Positions 1 to 8,019 are shown, numbered from the stretch's first letter. The stretch: 10,077 bases of DNA from Euperipatoides rowelli (GCA_003024985.2 PXIH01S0023956.1), one strand, 5' to 3'. Notes: generated by a model not told the origin, from the sequence alone. Translations and numbers: made by a program.

Positions 1-95
1 CAACTCAAGTAGACGCCTACTATAATAGATTAATTTTGCTGAAATAAAATAGCGATTATAAAAAAAAAAAAGTGAGGCAAAAAAAACAACGACTA
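1..95 (+). repeat. 95-bp exact direct repeat, copy 1
   Basis: These 95 bases are identical, including the A12 and A8 homopolymers, to 2637-2731. The copy begins at the first base of the window, so its true left end may lie outside. It is non-coding and A-rich, and it contains a short hairpin AGTAG-ACGC-CTACT near positions 8-21. Identity stops sharply after GACTA: copy 1 runs on into a (TA)n stretch, copy 2 into AGTATATATTAG. It could be a recent duplication, the ends of a larger repeated unit, or a product of contig joining. The identity is certain; the cause is not. Confidence 0.97.
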
Positions 96-417
96 TATAT
101 ATAAATATATATATAGCCCAAAATATAGTGACAAAAAGGCATTTCTCCTTTGACCATAAATCAGATGCTCATATCAGTTCAAAAGATGTTTTTATTCTTT
201 ATCCCTTTAACTTCCAGAATAATTATAATTCCATTGACTTTAAAGAAACAGCTAATGAAAAATGACCAGAGACGTCTTGTAATTCTCCTCTATTTTTCTT
301 TGTGTAAAGAAAATTCTCCAGCCGTAAAAAAAAATATTTATGAAGATAGAATGGGGATTGATAATGTGCTGATGGCTTTGCAGTAATATCTCATGGAAAG
401 CACAAAGAAATTCTATA

Positions 418-479
418 TACAGCATACAGTAAATATATATATATATACTATAATATACTATATGCTGTACACACATAGT
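418..479. repeat. imperfect A/T hairpin around a (TA)n tract
   Basis: TACAGCATA at 418-426 pairs with TATGCTGTA at 471-479. The pairing continues inward with mismatches (AGTA against TACT) into a (TA)n microsatellite that forms the loop. The outer 9-bp arms are exact. This kind of structure is common where TA microsatellites expand, and nothing marks it as an RNA gene. Confidence 0.75.
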
Positions 480-790
480 TTGTATATACTTTATATCTAT
501 ATACACAAGTGAAACAAAAAGATCATGACTGCTATGCTTTTGTTTACTTCCCAACACACATATTGTAATAAATTTATTATATTACGCAACTTGTGTGCAC
601 TAGAAAGTTAGGGTTACCATACTTTTTATAGTCCTGGTATTGATATTTTCACTAAACTGAATGACGGGTAATTGATTTAGCATCACAATGACATTGCTAT
701 TCATAGGTGTATTTTTAAAAAATTCACAGAAATATAAATTTCTCTTAGAACCAAGTGGACATTGATCTTGTATTCTCCATGACAGTTCAA

Positions 791-816
791 TATATCACAT
801 ACTCTTTTGTGATATA
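791..816. repeat. 9-bp inverted repeat with 8-nt loop
   Basis: TATATCACA (791-799) and TGTGATATA (808-816) are exact reverse complements around TACTCTTT. No gene or T-run gives it a role. It is a short A+T hairpin that may be chance. Confidence 0.7.
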
Positions 817-941
817 CAAAGTTAATAAGGAAGAATATAAATAAGTGATCAACAGTTAGAATTCAGCCAATTCTCCAATAAACATACAGTACATACCTTT
901 CAAATCTATGAAAGTGCCTGCAGATATGCATTTGAGACTAT

Positions 942-959
942 GGGGAGGAGGGGGATGGG
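942..959 (+). other. G-rich purine tract
   Basis: Within an A+T-rich background, plus-strand G runs of 4, 2, 5 and 3 bases are separated by one or two bases. Three runs have three or more Gs and one has only two. The tract therefore misses the strict four-run G3 quadruplex pattern and could form only a weaker two-tier structure. Confidence 0.6.
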
Positions 960-1630
960 TTAAAACAGTCAAAGATAAAAGTTTTGGACCTATGGGCCTT
1001 CAAATTTAAATTTTAATAGACTCAAATAGAGGGATTTTATATACCAAATCCATTATTTCATTTTTATGTCCGCATATCAATTCAATATTAAATAAAAATC
1101 AAACAAACATTTTTAATGCCATTGCCAGAGATATTGCTTTGTAGTTAGTCCATTGAATACTTTATAAGTTGTCTTGGCCTCAATATTACTGTATATCTTC
1201 ATCTTTAGTGATTCACATTTTTAGTTTTAGCTTATTTTAAAAAGAATTAAAAAATTAATAGCACATAAATTATCTATGAAAAATAAATTATACTTATTAT
1301 GTGATATGTATTTATGAGATAGCTTTTGTATTGTTCATCACTCATCTTGCCTCTTGATTCTTAAGTCAACATTTTAATATTAATCATCCCAATTGGTAAC
1401 ATATTTTGGGAATATAAATGTATATATTAAGCATGATATAAATGAGAAACTTGTCCAATTCTGTACGATCGTTCTCATGGAATGCCTAAATATTTCCTTA
1501 ATTGTTTTATTTCGTCTTTAAATGACAATCTATAGCGCATGATAGTGTTTTATGTATTATTTTCTATTATTTTTTCTTGCACCTCCATCTCTAATTCTGC
1601 TTTTTTTATTTCTTTCCCAATCTAGGTTAT

Positions 1631-1690
1631 CTTAGTTTAGAATTGTTTCTATTGGCTTTTCTTAGTTTAGAATTGTTTCTATTGGCTTCC
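1631..1690 (+). repeat. 30-bp tandem duplication, two units
   Basis: Positions 1631-1660 and 1661-1690 are the same 30-mer, beginning CTTAGTTTAGAATTG, and differ only in the last two bases (TT against CC). The near-identity indicates a recent duplication, as left by replication slippage. It lies just inside a T-rich open stretch that runs to 2098 without a stop. Because 30 is a multiple of three, the duplication keeps that frame. Confidence 0.95.
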
Positions 1691-2636
1691 ACTATTTCTT
1701 CTCTCAGTAGTCAGTTGCTTAGTGTAATATTGTTTAATATATTTATCACTCGTTTCATTCATTTTTATTTGCACATTAGTATTTCTAGAATTCCTTTTAT
1801 TCCATTAGACTTGCTATCTATAGATGATATGCAAGAGCCTAGTCTGTCAAATCTGAGTAATTTTGTCATATTCTATGTCTCTTCACTTCTTACTTCAGGA
1901 ATATTTATAATAATGTCAATAGCTGGAAATCCACTAATAAATAAATCTCATCTTTATTGTTTAATGTATACATTATTTCTGTCAACCGTTTCGCCCAATA
2001 ATTTTGATGCCTTATTAGTACACACTATTTATTCTACCACTACCTTTCCCATTATCATCAGTAAATTAATGTATTGGTCTACGCTAAGACACATTTAAAT
2101 TAAAATATAAAGGATTTCAAAATTTATCTTCAAATAATTCAGCTAAAAAGGAAATTACCAAGATTACCAAACCCTTAAATTAGGACATCTTTTACACGAT
2201 AATTTCTGAAATAACTATTTTCCTTTTACTTACCATAGTTTAACGTGCTATAAACACTAACAAACATGTATTTCTTTACCGTTTCAAATTTTAGAACTCA
2301 AGGGTTGCTGGGTTTGTGAGCAAAAACAAGTACCTTGGTTTAAAATAACCAAATCTAATGCTACATTTTGAAATACACAGATATACCTTATATAACAAAG
2401 ACAAATAGATGCAGAAAAGCTAAAATACTATTTTAATTTGCAATAAACATGTTTTTAAAAGATAAACTCACAATGAATTTTGCTACTCTATACCTGTGAA
2501 AAACATAAACGATTATATTAATTTTTATAAACCCTAAAATTTCTGAAACATTTAGCTTATTATAGGCAAATGAAACTGATGTTCTTGGGAACACAAGTCT
2601 AGAAGCCAAGAAAGACAAGTCATTGANGTGGCGTGT
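1691..2636. other. T-rich open stretch, then non-coding A+T DNA
   Basis: From 1643 to 2098 the plus strand has no stop in one frame (about 150 codons). The first ATG is only at 1829, leaving 89 codons. The translation is dominated by Leu, Ile, Phe and Ser, as T-rich DNA gives by default, and matches no family I recognise. The stretch after 2098 has no coding signal; a 6-bp hairpin TTGGTT/AACCAA lies at 2335-2352. Base 2627 is ambiguous, ten bases before the second copy of the 95-bp direct repeat. Confidence 0.5.
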
Positions 2637-2731
2637 CAACTCAAGTAGACGCCTACTATAATAGATTAATTTTGCTGAAATAAAATAGCGATTATAAAAA
2701 AAAAAAAGTGAGGCAAAAAAAACAACGACTA
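2637..2731 (+). repeat. 95-bp exact direct repeat, copy 2
   Basis: This is the second copy of positions 1-95, offset by 2636 bp, with no mismatch and the same homopolymer lengths. Upstream of it (2601-2636) is a purine-rich stretch with the ambiguous base 2627. The copies do not begin with TG and end with CA as LTRs usually do. No primer-binding site or coding region lies between them, so a classic LTR element is not supported. Confidence 0.97.
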
Positions 2732-2880
2732 AGTATATATTAGTTTAATTTTAATGATTTGATAAATGTGACATTATATTTATAATCTGCTAGTGAATTT
2801 AGCTATTAGGTATTTATAGTTAAAAGTAGTTTATTCTACTTAACTACGTATCATCTATAACCCTAACTGGTATATGATCG

Positions 2881-3055
2881 TGTTCCGAAGCCAGTAACAG
2901 CGCCATCTACGTTCGGCGTGGGAACTTTTTTTAGAAACTTGAAGTGGTGTTTTCTCTTAGATTAAAATGAAAAAAGAAATCTTTGATGTCCGTGTAACTG
3001 GCTTAAACAAAAAAAATGTTGGATGTCCGACGAGTAACGGGCTTATTCGCTAGTA
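2881..3055 (-). repeat. interspersed repeat family member, inverted relative to 9861-10077
   Basis: Read on the minus strand, this begins TACTAGCGAATAAGCCCGTT, then carries a second partial start (TAAGCCAGTTACACGGACAT), and ends with TAGATGGCGCTGTTACTGG followed by CTTCGGAAC. The same blocks in the same order occur on the plus strand at 9861-10077. This copy is longer between the blocks, with an A/T-rich stretch of roughly 50 bp and about ten extra bases (around ACGCCGAACG) before the TAGATGGCGC block. The shared left boundary TACTAGC(G/A)AATAAGCC suggests a defined element end. The family is non-coding and its class is unknown to me. Confidence 0.85.
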
Positions 3056-3370
3056 TTATATAATTGTACAAGGATCCTTCACCTTTTATAAATATACACA
3101 TGCACGAGTTTATTATTATAAATCTATAAAAAATTTAATATAAACGTATGATGTCTATGCATATGAAAAAGTCGCATTATCATTATAATTTTTTCTTATT
3201 AAACAATAAGATATGATACTGTATACTGTAATACAGATAATAAAAAACGAATATTTTTTTCTGTTGAATATTTTGTAACATTAAAAGATTTATTATTATT
3301 ATTTATTTATTTACGGGATTTATAATTAAATTTTTTTTTGCAAATTGCAGTTTTTCGTTTTTAAAACAGA
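3056..3370. other. A+T-rich non-coding stretch
   Basis: There is no coding signal. A (TTA)n-(TTTA)n microsatellite lies around 3291-3315 and a T-run at about 3331-3340, just upstream of the G-rich tract. The rest is unremarkable A+T sequence. Confidence 0.7.
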
Positions 3371-3433
3371 GGAGGTAGGGGAGGGGGAGAAGGGAGTACG
3401 GGAGAGGATATTACAGGAGGGGGGGTTATGGGG
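3371..3433 (+). other. G-quadruplex-capable purine tract
   Basis: Plus-strand G runs lie at 3378-3381 (4), 3383-3387 (5), 3392-3394 (3) and 3400-3402 (3), with loops of 1, 4 and 5 bases. This satisfies the standard G3+ / loop 1-7 quadruplex rule. Two more runs follow at 3419-3425 (7) and 3430-3433 (4). The tract stands out sharply from its surroundings. Whether it folds or has any role cannot be told from sequence. Confidence 0.8.
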
Positions 3434-4750
3434 TGTCCAAATATTTGATTGCACTATTTCGGTTTACAGATATTTGTATCAAGTAACACCAATGTAATAA
3501 TAATAACTCAAAGTATCTTAATCTTAACTAATTAGTGCCAATCAACGAGTTGAGTCGTATAAAGGTGCATGGAAATACACAGTGTGAATACATTCGTAGA
3601 AGTTTAACTTTAAGTATTTAAATTTTTCTTTATAAAGGCTACAACTTTCTCCACTGATTGATCTTTAGGGTATTCCAAATATGATCATTAGAATCTATCG
3701 TCTACTGGAATATATTAATAACTTTTAACTTTACAGATAGGTTTCTATAACAGACAGAAAATTTTGTAGTCTACTCCTGAGGCGGGTTAAGAGATTAAAG
3801 ATTTTGAAAATTCGTTTCGAATGTTAGTTGGAGCTCTTGGTTTCAAGATTCTATATTAAAGCATCTACATTCGAATACATTTGAAATAATTGTTGGCAGG
3901 CAAACAATAAGAAACTTGGCTTTAACATTAACCAATTATTGAATATTATTTTAATATCAAAAATATTTTAATACTAAAAATATATAATATAATTTTAAAC
4001 TGGCCATGTGACGTGACTCTTGCATCATCAGAACTGAAGAAATGTACCACAAAGCATTATCATATACACAGTATATTTAATAAAAAATTCTAAACAAAAC
4101 AAAATTTACTTTCAATTTAATATTTTTTTAAATTTCTATTCCATTAGAACATCAAATGTGGATCTTTTTAATTAAATGTTTAATTTATTAAAAAAAAAAG
4201 GATTTTTTATTATTAAGTTAATATTTAATTATTAACATAAACGACACAATTCTAGCAAATAAAGTGAATTTTGTTGCATAATTCTTTCACTTTTTACCAT
4301 ATCAATTAGAACACCATTGAAAAATAATATTTAAAATAATCAGACTTTTTTTTTTAGCTTTTGATCTGTTTAAAAAAAAAAAAGGAAAAATTATTTCCAT
4401 GAATTGTTCTAATTGCATAAAAAAATAATTTCAAAGTTTAAATAATAATTGAACAAATTATGAAAACAATAAAAAGCTAAAATACAGAATAAAGGAACAA
4501 AACAAAACCCACTTAAAAGGTTATGATAAAATGCAGTTTTAAAGTTAAATATAAAGGGCACTAAAACAGGGACAAATCAATAGGAGGGTCATCATTCCCT
4601 CGGGTACACCATCATTCATCATATTTCAAATCATTGGAGAAAGATGTAGAATTAAACTTTCAAGGCAAATGTTATGTGTGTCGACATGATAACACACATG
4701 CCAACAGCTCACACAGAAGTTATTAAAATATTAAACACAGGTATATTGGC
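3434..4750. other. A+T-rich non-coding stretch
   Basis: No open frame with protein character was found on either strand. The stretch contains A and T homopolymers (for example 4190-4199, 4347-4355 and 4372-4383), an 11-bp inverted pair CAATTAGAACA/TGTTCTAATTG at 4303-4313 and 4405-4415, and an 8-bp inverted pair ATGTGTGT/ACACACAT at 4674-4699. None of these points to a gene. Confidence 0.65.
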
Positions 4751-5015
4751 AGGGTTGCCAGATTTCAAAAATGACTGCGTGGGAAGATGTCATGATTTAG
4801 GTGCATACTAGGGTTGTCACATGTTGATTTGCTCATTTTGAGGGTGTATGAGTTGTATATTTTTGCTAAGATTTTTTTTCCATTTAGACAGAGACTTTTT
4901 TTTTTATTTGGGTTGTATGGACGTTTTGTCTAAAGTAGGACAATTAAGCTTTCACGTAGGACATCTATTGCAATTGTAGGACTGTCTTACTGAAAATAGG
5001 ACGCATGGCAACACT
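4751..5015. mobile_element. putative MITE-like relic with AGGGTTGCCA termini
   Basis: The left end AGGGTTGCCA (4751-4760) and right end TGGCAACACT (5006-5015) are inverted repeats matching at nine of ten bases, bounding 265 bp. A second copy of the end motif, AGGGTTGTCA, lies inside at 4810-4819. Near the right end TAGGAC occurs four times (4936, 4957, 4977, 4997). There is no coding capacity. Short non-autonomous DNA transposons typically show terminal inverted repeats around non-coding DNA, but I see no clear target-site duplication here, so the class and exact ends are inferred. Confidence 0.5.
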
Positions 5016-5048
5016 AGCGCATAACAATATTCTATTTGTTTAGTAGGA

Positions 5049-5097
5049 TTTTTTTATTGGGGAAGGAAGAGGGGGAGTGGGAAGAGAAAAAAGATAG
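5049..5097 (+). other. G-rich purine tract
   Basis: The plus strand has runs GGGG, GGGGG and GGG within an A/G-only stretch of about 40 bases, after a T-run. Only three runs reach three Gs, so the strict quadruplex rule is not met. It matches the purine tracts at 942-959 and 3371-3433 in style but not in exact sequence. Confidence 0.6.
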
Positions 5098-5215
5098 CTT
5101 TTTCTTTAATAAGCATATAGTAGTAATGTTTTGGGACATTTCAATGTGGGTGCAAGATGTGCGATAAAATAATGCCATGCAACACTACCCCACACCTAAT
5201 GGGATATAGAGTATG

Positions 5216-5380
5216 TGAATATTAAAGTTCTGGATAAAAAAAATTGACCTTATATTAATAATTCTTATACATATAGGTAATAAGGCCAATTTCTAACATG
5301 TTAGAAATTGGCCTATTACCTATATGTATAAGAATTATTAATATAAGGTCAATTTTTTTTATCCAGAACTTTAATATTCA
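5216..5380. repeat. near-perfect 165-bp palindrome with no spacer
   Basis: The left arm 5216-5298 and right arm 5299-5380 are reverse complements over their whole length, centred on CA|TG within TTCTAACATGTTAGAA. The only difference is one extra A in the left arm (GGTAATAAGGCC against GGTAATAGGCC). The A8/T8 runs match in length. Pairing ends outside 5216 and 5380, and no target-site duplication flanks it. Transcribed from either strand it would fold into an ~82-bp double-stranded RNA with a tiny loop. It may be a fold-back element, a replication template-switch product, or a library or assembly artefact. Confidence 0.97.
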
Positions 5381-5403
5381 AATTAGTTATCTATGTACCT
5401 ATC

Positions 5404-6140
5404 CAGCCACCCATCACCCTCTTTACTATTTGCCCTTCTCCTTTTTTGTTTTGCTTGTATTTAATATATCTGTACATTTAATTATTTTATTTTTATTTGT
5501 TTTTGGGATAATCTCTCCACCCATCCACCCACCAAACCTCCTTTCAAACTGCCCACCTCCTTCCCAATCCTTATTGTTTGTGTTTAATATAATTAATTAT
5601 GTTCTATTTATTTCTCGGTACAAATTGTATTTGTCAGATTTTTCTTACCCACTATGTATGACCAAGTTTATTACTTCCCCCCACCCCTCCCACCAACTAT
5701 TTTTTTAAATTATTCACTTTGTTTGCAAATAATTATATTTATCTTCTCGGTAAAATTTAGCAAAGTATTTAACTATGTATTTATGTATTGACTATTTTAT
5801 GCCCTTTGTTTCTCTCCCAACTTATTTTTCTTCTTTCTCTAATGTGTGCAATTATTTTAATATTTTTCTTGGTGTTTAATTTATGAAATAATACTATCAA
5901 TATTTTCTTCCTTATCTACCAATTACCTATTTATTGCCCCTCCCCCATATTCCATTTTTTAAATATTTGTTTTGTTTGTATAAATATTTATATTTATATG
6001 TCTGAGATCAAATTTAGTGTGGCATTTTGCAATTTTGTTGACATTTAATAAAGCAAATTGCAAATTTTATTTCTAAATAGTAAAGTCTGCAACTTGCTTT
6101 TTTTTAAGTATTTGTATTTTTTGTTTACGACATTTAATTT
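5404..6140. repeat. diverged pyrimidine-rich tandem array, period ~110-135 bp
   Basis: A repeating pattern is visible by eye: a C-rich block, a T-rich block, then a core like TTATNTTCTCGGTAAAATTT. C-rich blocks begin near 5404, 5551, 5677, 5801 and 5936. The core GG motif recurs near 5502, 5614, 5746, 5868 and 6002, with a weaker sixth near 6126. The best pair is 5605-5626 with 5736-5757, sharing CTCGGTA and AAATT; 5985-6016 matches the same core (TATATTTAT, then AAATTTAG). The units are old and diverged. An open frame at 5298-5708 comes from the scarcity of A on this strand and is not taken as a gene. Confidence 0.55.
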
Positions 6141-7648
6141 TCTTCTTCTTGATGTTGGAATGTTTAACTAAGCAGTTATTATTTTTGCCATTATACCAAA
6201 AAAAAAAAAAAAAATCAAATTTCATAATTTATTTTGAATAATATATTATTTGGTTTATATTTATTAGCAGTGCTTTCATAATATAAGATTTAAGATGATT
6301 ATGTACGATGTAATAACTTTATCATTTGACTGGTAAGTTTGCAGATGATGAAATTATAGATTGTGAAATATTTTTGTAGTTCATGTCTGTAAATTGGCAA
6401 ATCACTATTTACAAAAGTTATTATATAGATAATTACATAAGCACGGTAATTAAAAAATAGATTTCATTTTGTGACTACTATTTTGGTCAATAGAAAAAAA
6501 AAAACATAAGAATTGTATAATGTTTGGCCAGTCAATCCATGACTCGGGGATGAATCGCTGCCGCCGAAGATGGCTGGCTATTTTTATCAGAATTAGTGTG
6601 AATCAGGGTTGATAATAGAATTGTGACAAAAACATAGGTCTTAACCCAATAAAATAATATCAACAATATGTTTTTGGCTGAAAATAAACAAATCACTTTA
6701 TTGGTAGCTTTTATAATTTCTAAAAAAAAAAAATCCCTCCTATTTAGTATTAGCAATAGAAATTGATATTACTATTGTTCGGAGTGAATAGTCTTTGATA
6801 TCGTTTACCGCCACCACCTCACCCTTTAAATAATTATTTTATTTGTTCAATATTTTTGTTTTGTGATTATGTAATTATTATGATGTTTATGAGAATGAAA
6901 ATGAATCTCAAGATTGATTTGTTAACGATAAACGTTACCAAAAGATGCATGGCTTTTGAGGCATAAATATTTGTAATTAATCTATTTAAGATTACCAAGA
7001 CCAAAAAAAAAAAAAAAATACTGATAAAATTCAGATCCAAGATTTGTTTAGGTCAAGCCAAAAAATAATCAACATTAATAACAGTGGTAAAACTAAGAAT
7101 GCATCCCCCCTACCAAAAAAAACCCAACAACCTCAAACTCAGGTAACTTAGATAAATTCCTTATTTCCTATGTTGCTACCTAGATGCTTAAATAGATATA
7201 TTGTATTAATTGAAACTCATCTCACAATTTTCTGAAGTTCCATGGTTTCCTCAACAAGAACTTGTTGCATACTCTTTCGACATTACTATTTCTGCTTTCT
7301 TCGTTTTGAATGGAGAGTAAGCCAATGAACTCAACCTCATCTGTGACATCATAACTCACATTCTTTCTTACGTTTTTGAGCACCACTTAAATACTTTTGT
7401 TTGGTTAAACTTATTTTTACACTCACTCAATAACTTAAGATTCTAATTAAAATATCATATAGCAAGCAAAAACGAAAACCACCGTGGAATATATTTTACA
7501 TTAATGCTGACAAAATGACTTGAATTTTCTGATTGGTGGTTAGAATAATAATATTAAATAGATTATTGTCAATAAAAAATTAATTATCATGATAAATTTA
7601 AGCTTGAATAGTGTTAGACGAAACTTCTTTTATTGTGAGCGTTATAAG
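6141..7648. other. A+T-rich non-coding stretch with a small GC-rich patch
   Basis: No gene is supported. Features seen are an A-run near 6199-6214, an A-run at 7002-7017, a C6 run at 7105-7110, a 7-bp inverted repeat CAACAAG-AA-CTTGTTG at 7252-7267, and a 12-bp palindrome TTATCATGATAA near 7582-7593. A GC-rich patch at about 6541-6580 contains CGCTGCCGCCGAAGATGGC, unlike anything around it. Short frames through the patch on both strands give no recognisable protein. Confidence 0.6.
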
Positions 7649-7723
7649 ATTAGAAAACTGCCACTGCACATGAGCTACGATTATTAGTTAATCGTAGTGC
7701 ATGTGCAGTGGATGTTTTCTAAT
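7649..7723 (+). repeat. 75-nt imperfect hairpin, microRNA-precursor-like shape
   Basis: Arms of 35 nt flank a 5-nt loop (TTAGT, 7684-7688). From the base there are 10 bp (ATTAGAAAAC with GTTTTCTAAT), a 2x2 internal loop (TG/AT), 12 bp (CCACTGCACATG with CATGTGCAGTGG), one A/G mismatch, one G-U pair if transcribed from the plus strand, and 9 bp (CTACGATTA with TAATCGTAG). Length and scattered internal mismatches resemble metazoan pre-microRNAs, but the 5-nt loop is small and inverted-repeat transposons give similar shapes. GTTATAA occurs on both sides (7641-7647, 7732-7738), which could be a target-site duplication. The hairpin is certain; a microRNA is a low-confidence inference. Confidence 0.9.
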
Positions 7724-7827
7724 TGAATGGTGTTATAAAAATTGATAAAGAATCAGATTGTATAATGTTAGAACATGTAGTAATAATGTATGTTGTACAA
7801 AACCAAGTGGATGTTAGACTTTATTAG
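7724..7827. other. A+T-rich spacer
   Basis: About 100 bp between the hairpin and the possible coding fragment. It has no strong polypyrimidine tract; TTTATTAG at 7820-7827 is the nearest thing to an intron 3' end. Confidence 0.4.
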
Positions 7828-8010
7828 AATGCAGATGGCAAACTTAACCTTTATAGTTGCAATCTACTAGAGACACACACAGAAACTGTGGCTCAAGATA
7901 AGCTTATTATGAGTCAATTAAATAATAATAAGAAGGATCATAATAATAGAGGCTATATTCCAACCTTGTTGCTTATAAATATATTTATTGTTCAAGTGTG
8001 CGCTCCTTGA
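7828..8010 (+). CDS. possible terminal coding fragment, unassigned (very uncertain)
   Basis: This is an open frame of 60 codons ending in TGA at 8008-8010, with no ATG at its start. The translation has mixed polar composition (for example LLETHTETVAQDKLIMSQ, followed by an Asn/Lys-rich run), unlike the Leu/Ile/Phe-only frames seen elsewhere. It is followed at 8105-8114 by AATAAATAAA, which could serve as a polyadenylation signal, with a C11 run and a less A+T-rich segment between. This could be a 3'-terminal exon, the tail of a transposon ORF, or chance. I recognise no domain and the upstream splice signal is weak. Confidence 0.15.
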   Translation, partial: NADGKLNLYSCNLLETHTETVAQDKLIMSQLNNNKKDHNNRGYIPTLLLINIFIVQVCAP

Positions 8011-8019
8011 GTCTGTGTG

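Larger units (their letters stand above)
96..1630. other. A+T-rich non-coding stretch, no gene seen
   Basis: No frame shows a recognisable protein. Open frames around 150-386 (+) and 252-557 (-) are low-complexity translations of A/T-rich DNA that overlap on opposite strands. The stretch holds (TA)n microsatellites at 95-115 and 433-448, small inverted repeats at 418-479 and 791-816, and a G-rich tract at 942-959. AGGGTTACCATA at 609-620 resembles the end of the element at 4751-5015 but has no visible partner nearby. Confidence 0.7.

Noticed and set aside
252-557. 101-codon open frame on the minus strand
   Set aside because: It reads through a (TA)n microsatellite as Ile-Tyr repeats, has no recognisable domain, and overlaps another spurious frame on the plus strand.
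1-2731. Short-LTR (TRIM/LARD-like) retrotransposon bounded by the 95-bp direct repeats
   Set aside because: The repeats lack TG...CA ends, no primer-binding site or convincing polypurine tract is placed correctly, and identity may extend outside the window.
4303-4415. Inverted pair CAATTAGAACA/TGTTCTAATTG as a structured element
   Set aside because: Only 11 bp pair across a 91-nt gap filled with homopolymers; expected occasionally by chance in A+T-rich DNA.
5003-5190. GCATGGCAACACTA (5003-5016) and GCCATGCAACACTA (5173-5186) as paired element ends
   Set aside because: Only GCAACACTA is shared exactly, in direct orientation, with unrelated flanks. The inverted AGGGTTGCCA end at 4751 is a better partner for the first.
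5298-5708. 136-codon open frame whose ATG lies at the centre of the palindrome
   Set aside because: The first part translates one palindrome arm and the rest a C/T-rich tandem array where stops are rare. Composition is Leu/Ile/Phe/Pro-rich with no domain.
6532-6756. 74-codon minus-strand open frame
   Set aside because: Part of it reads a poly-A run as Phe residues; the Ser/Ala-rich end comes only from the small GC-rich patch. No family resemblance.
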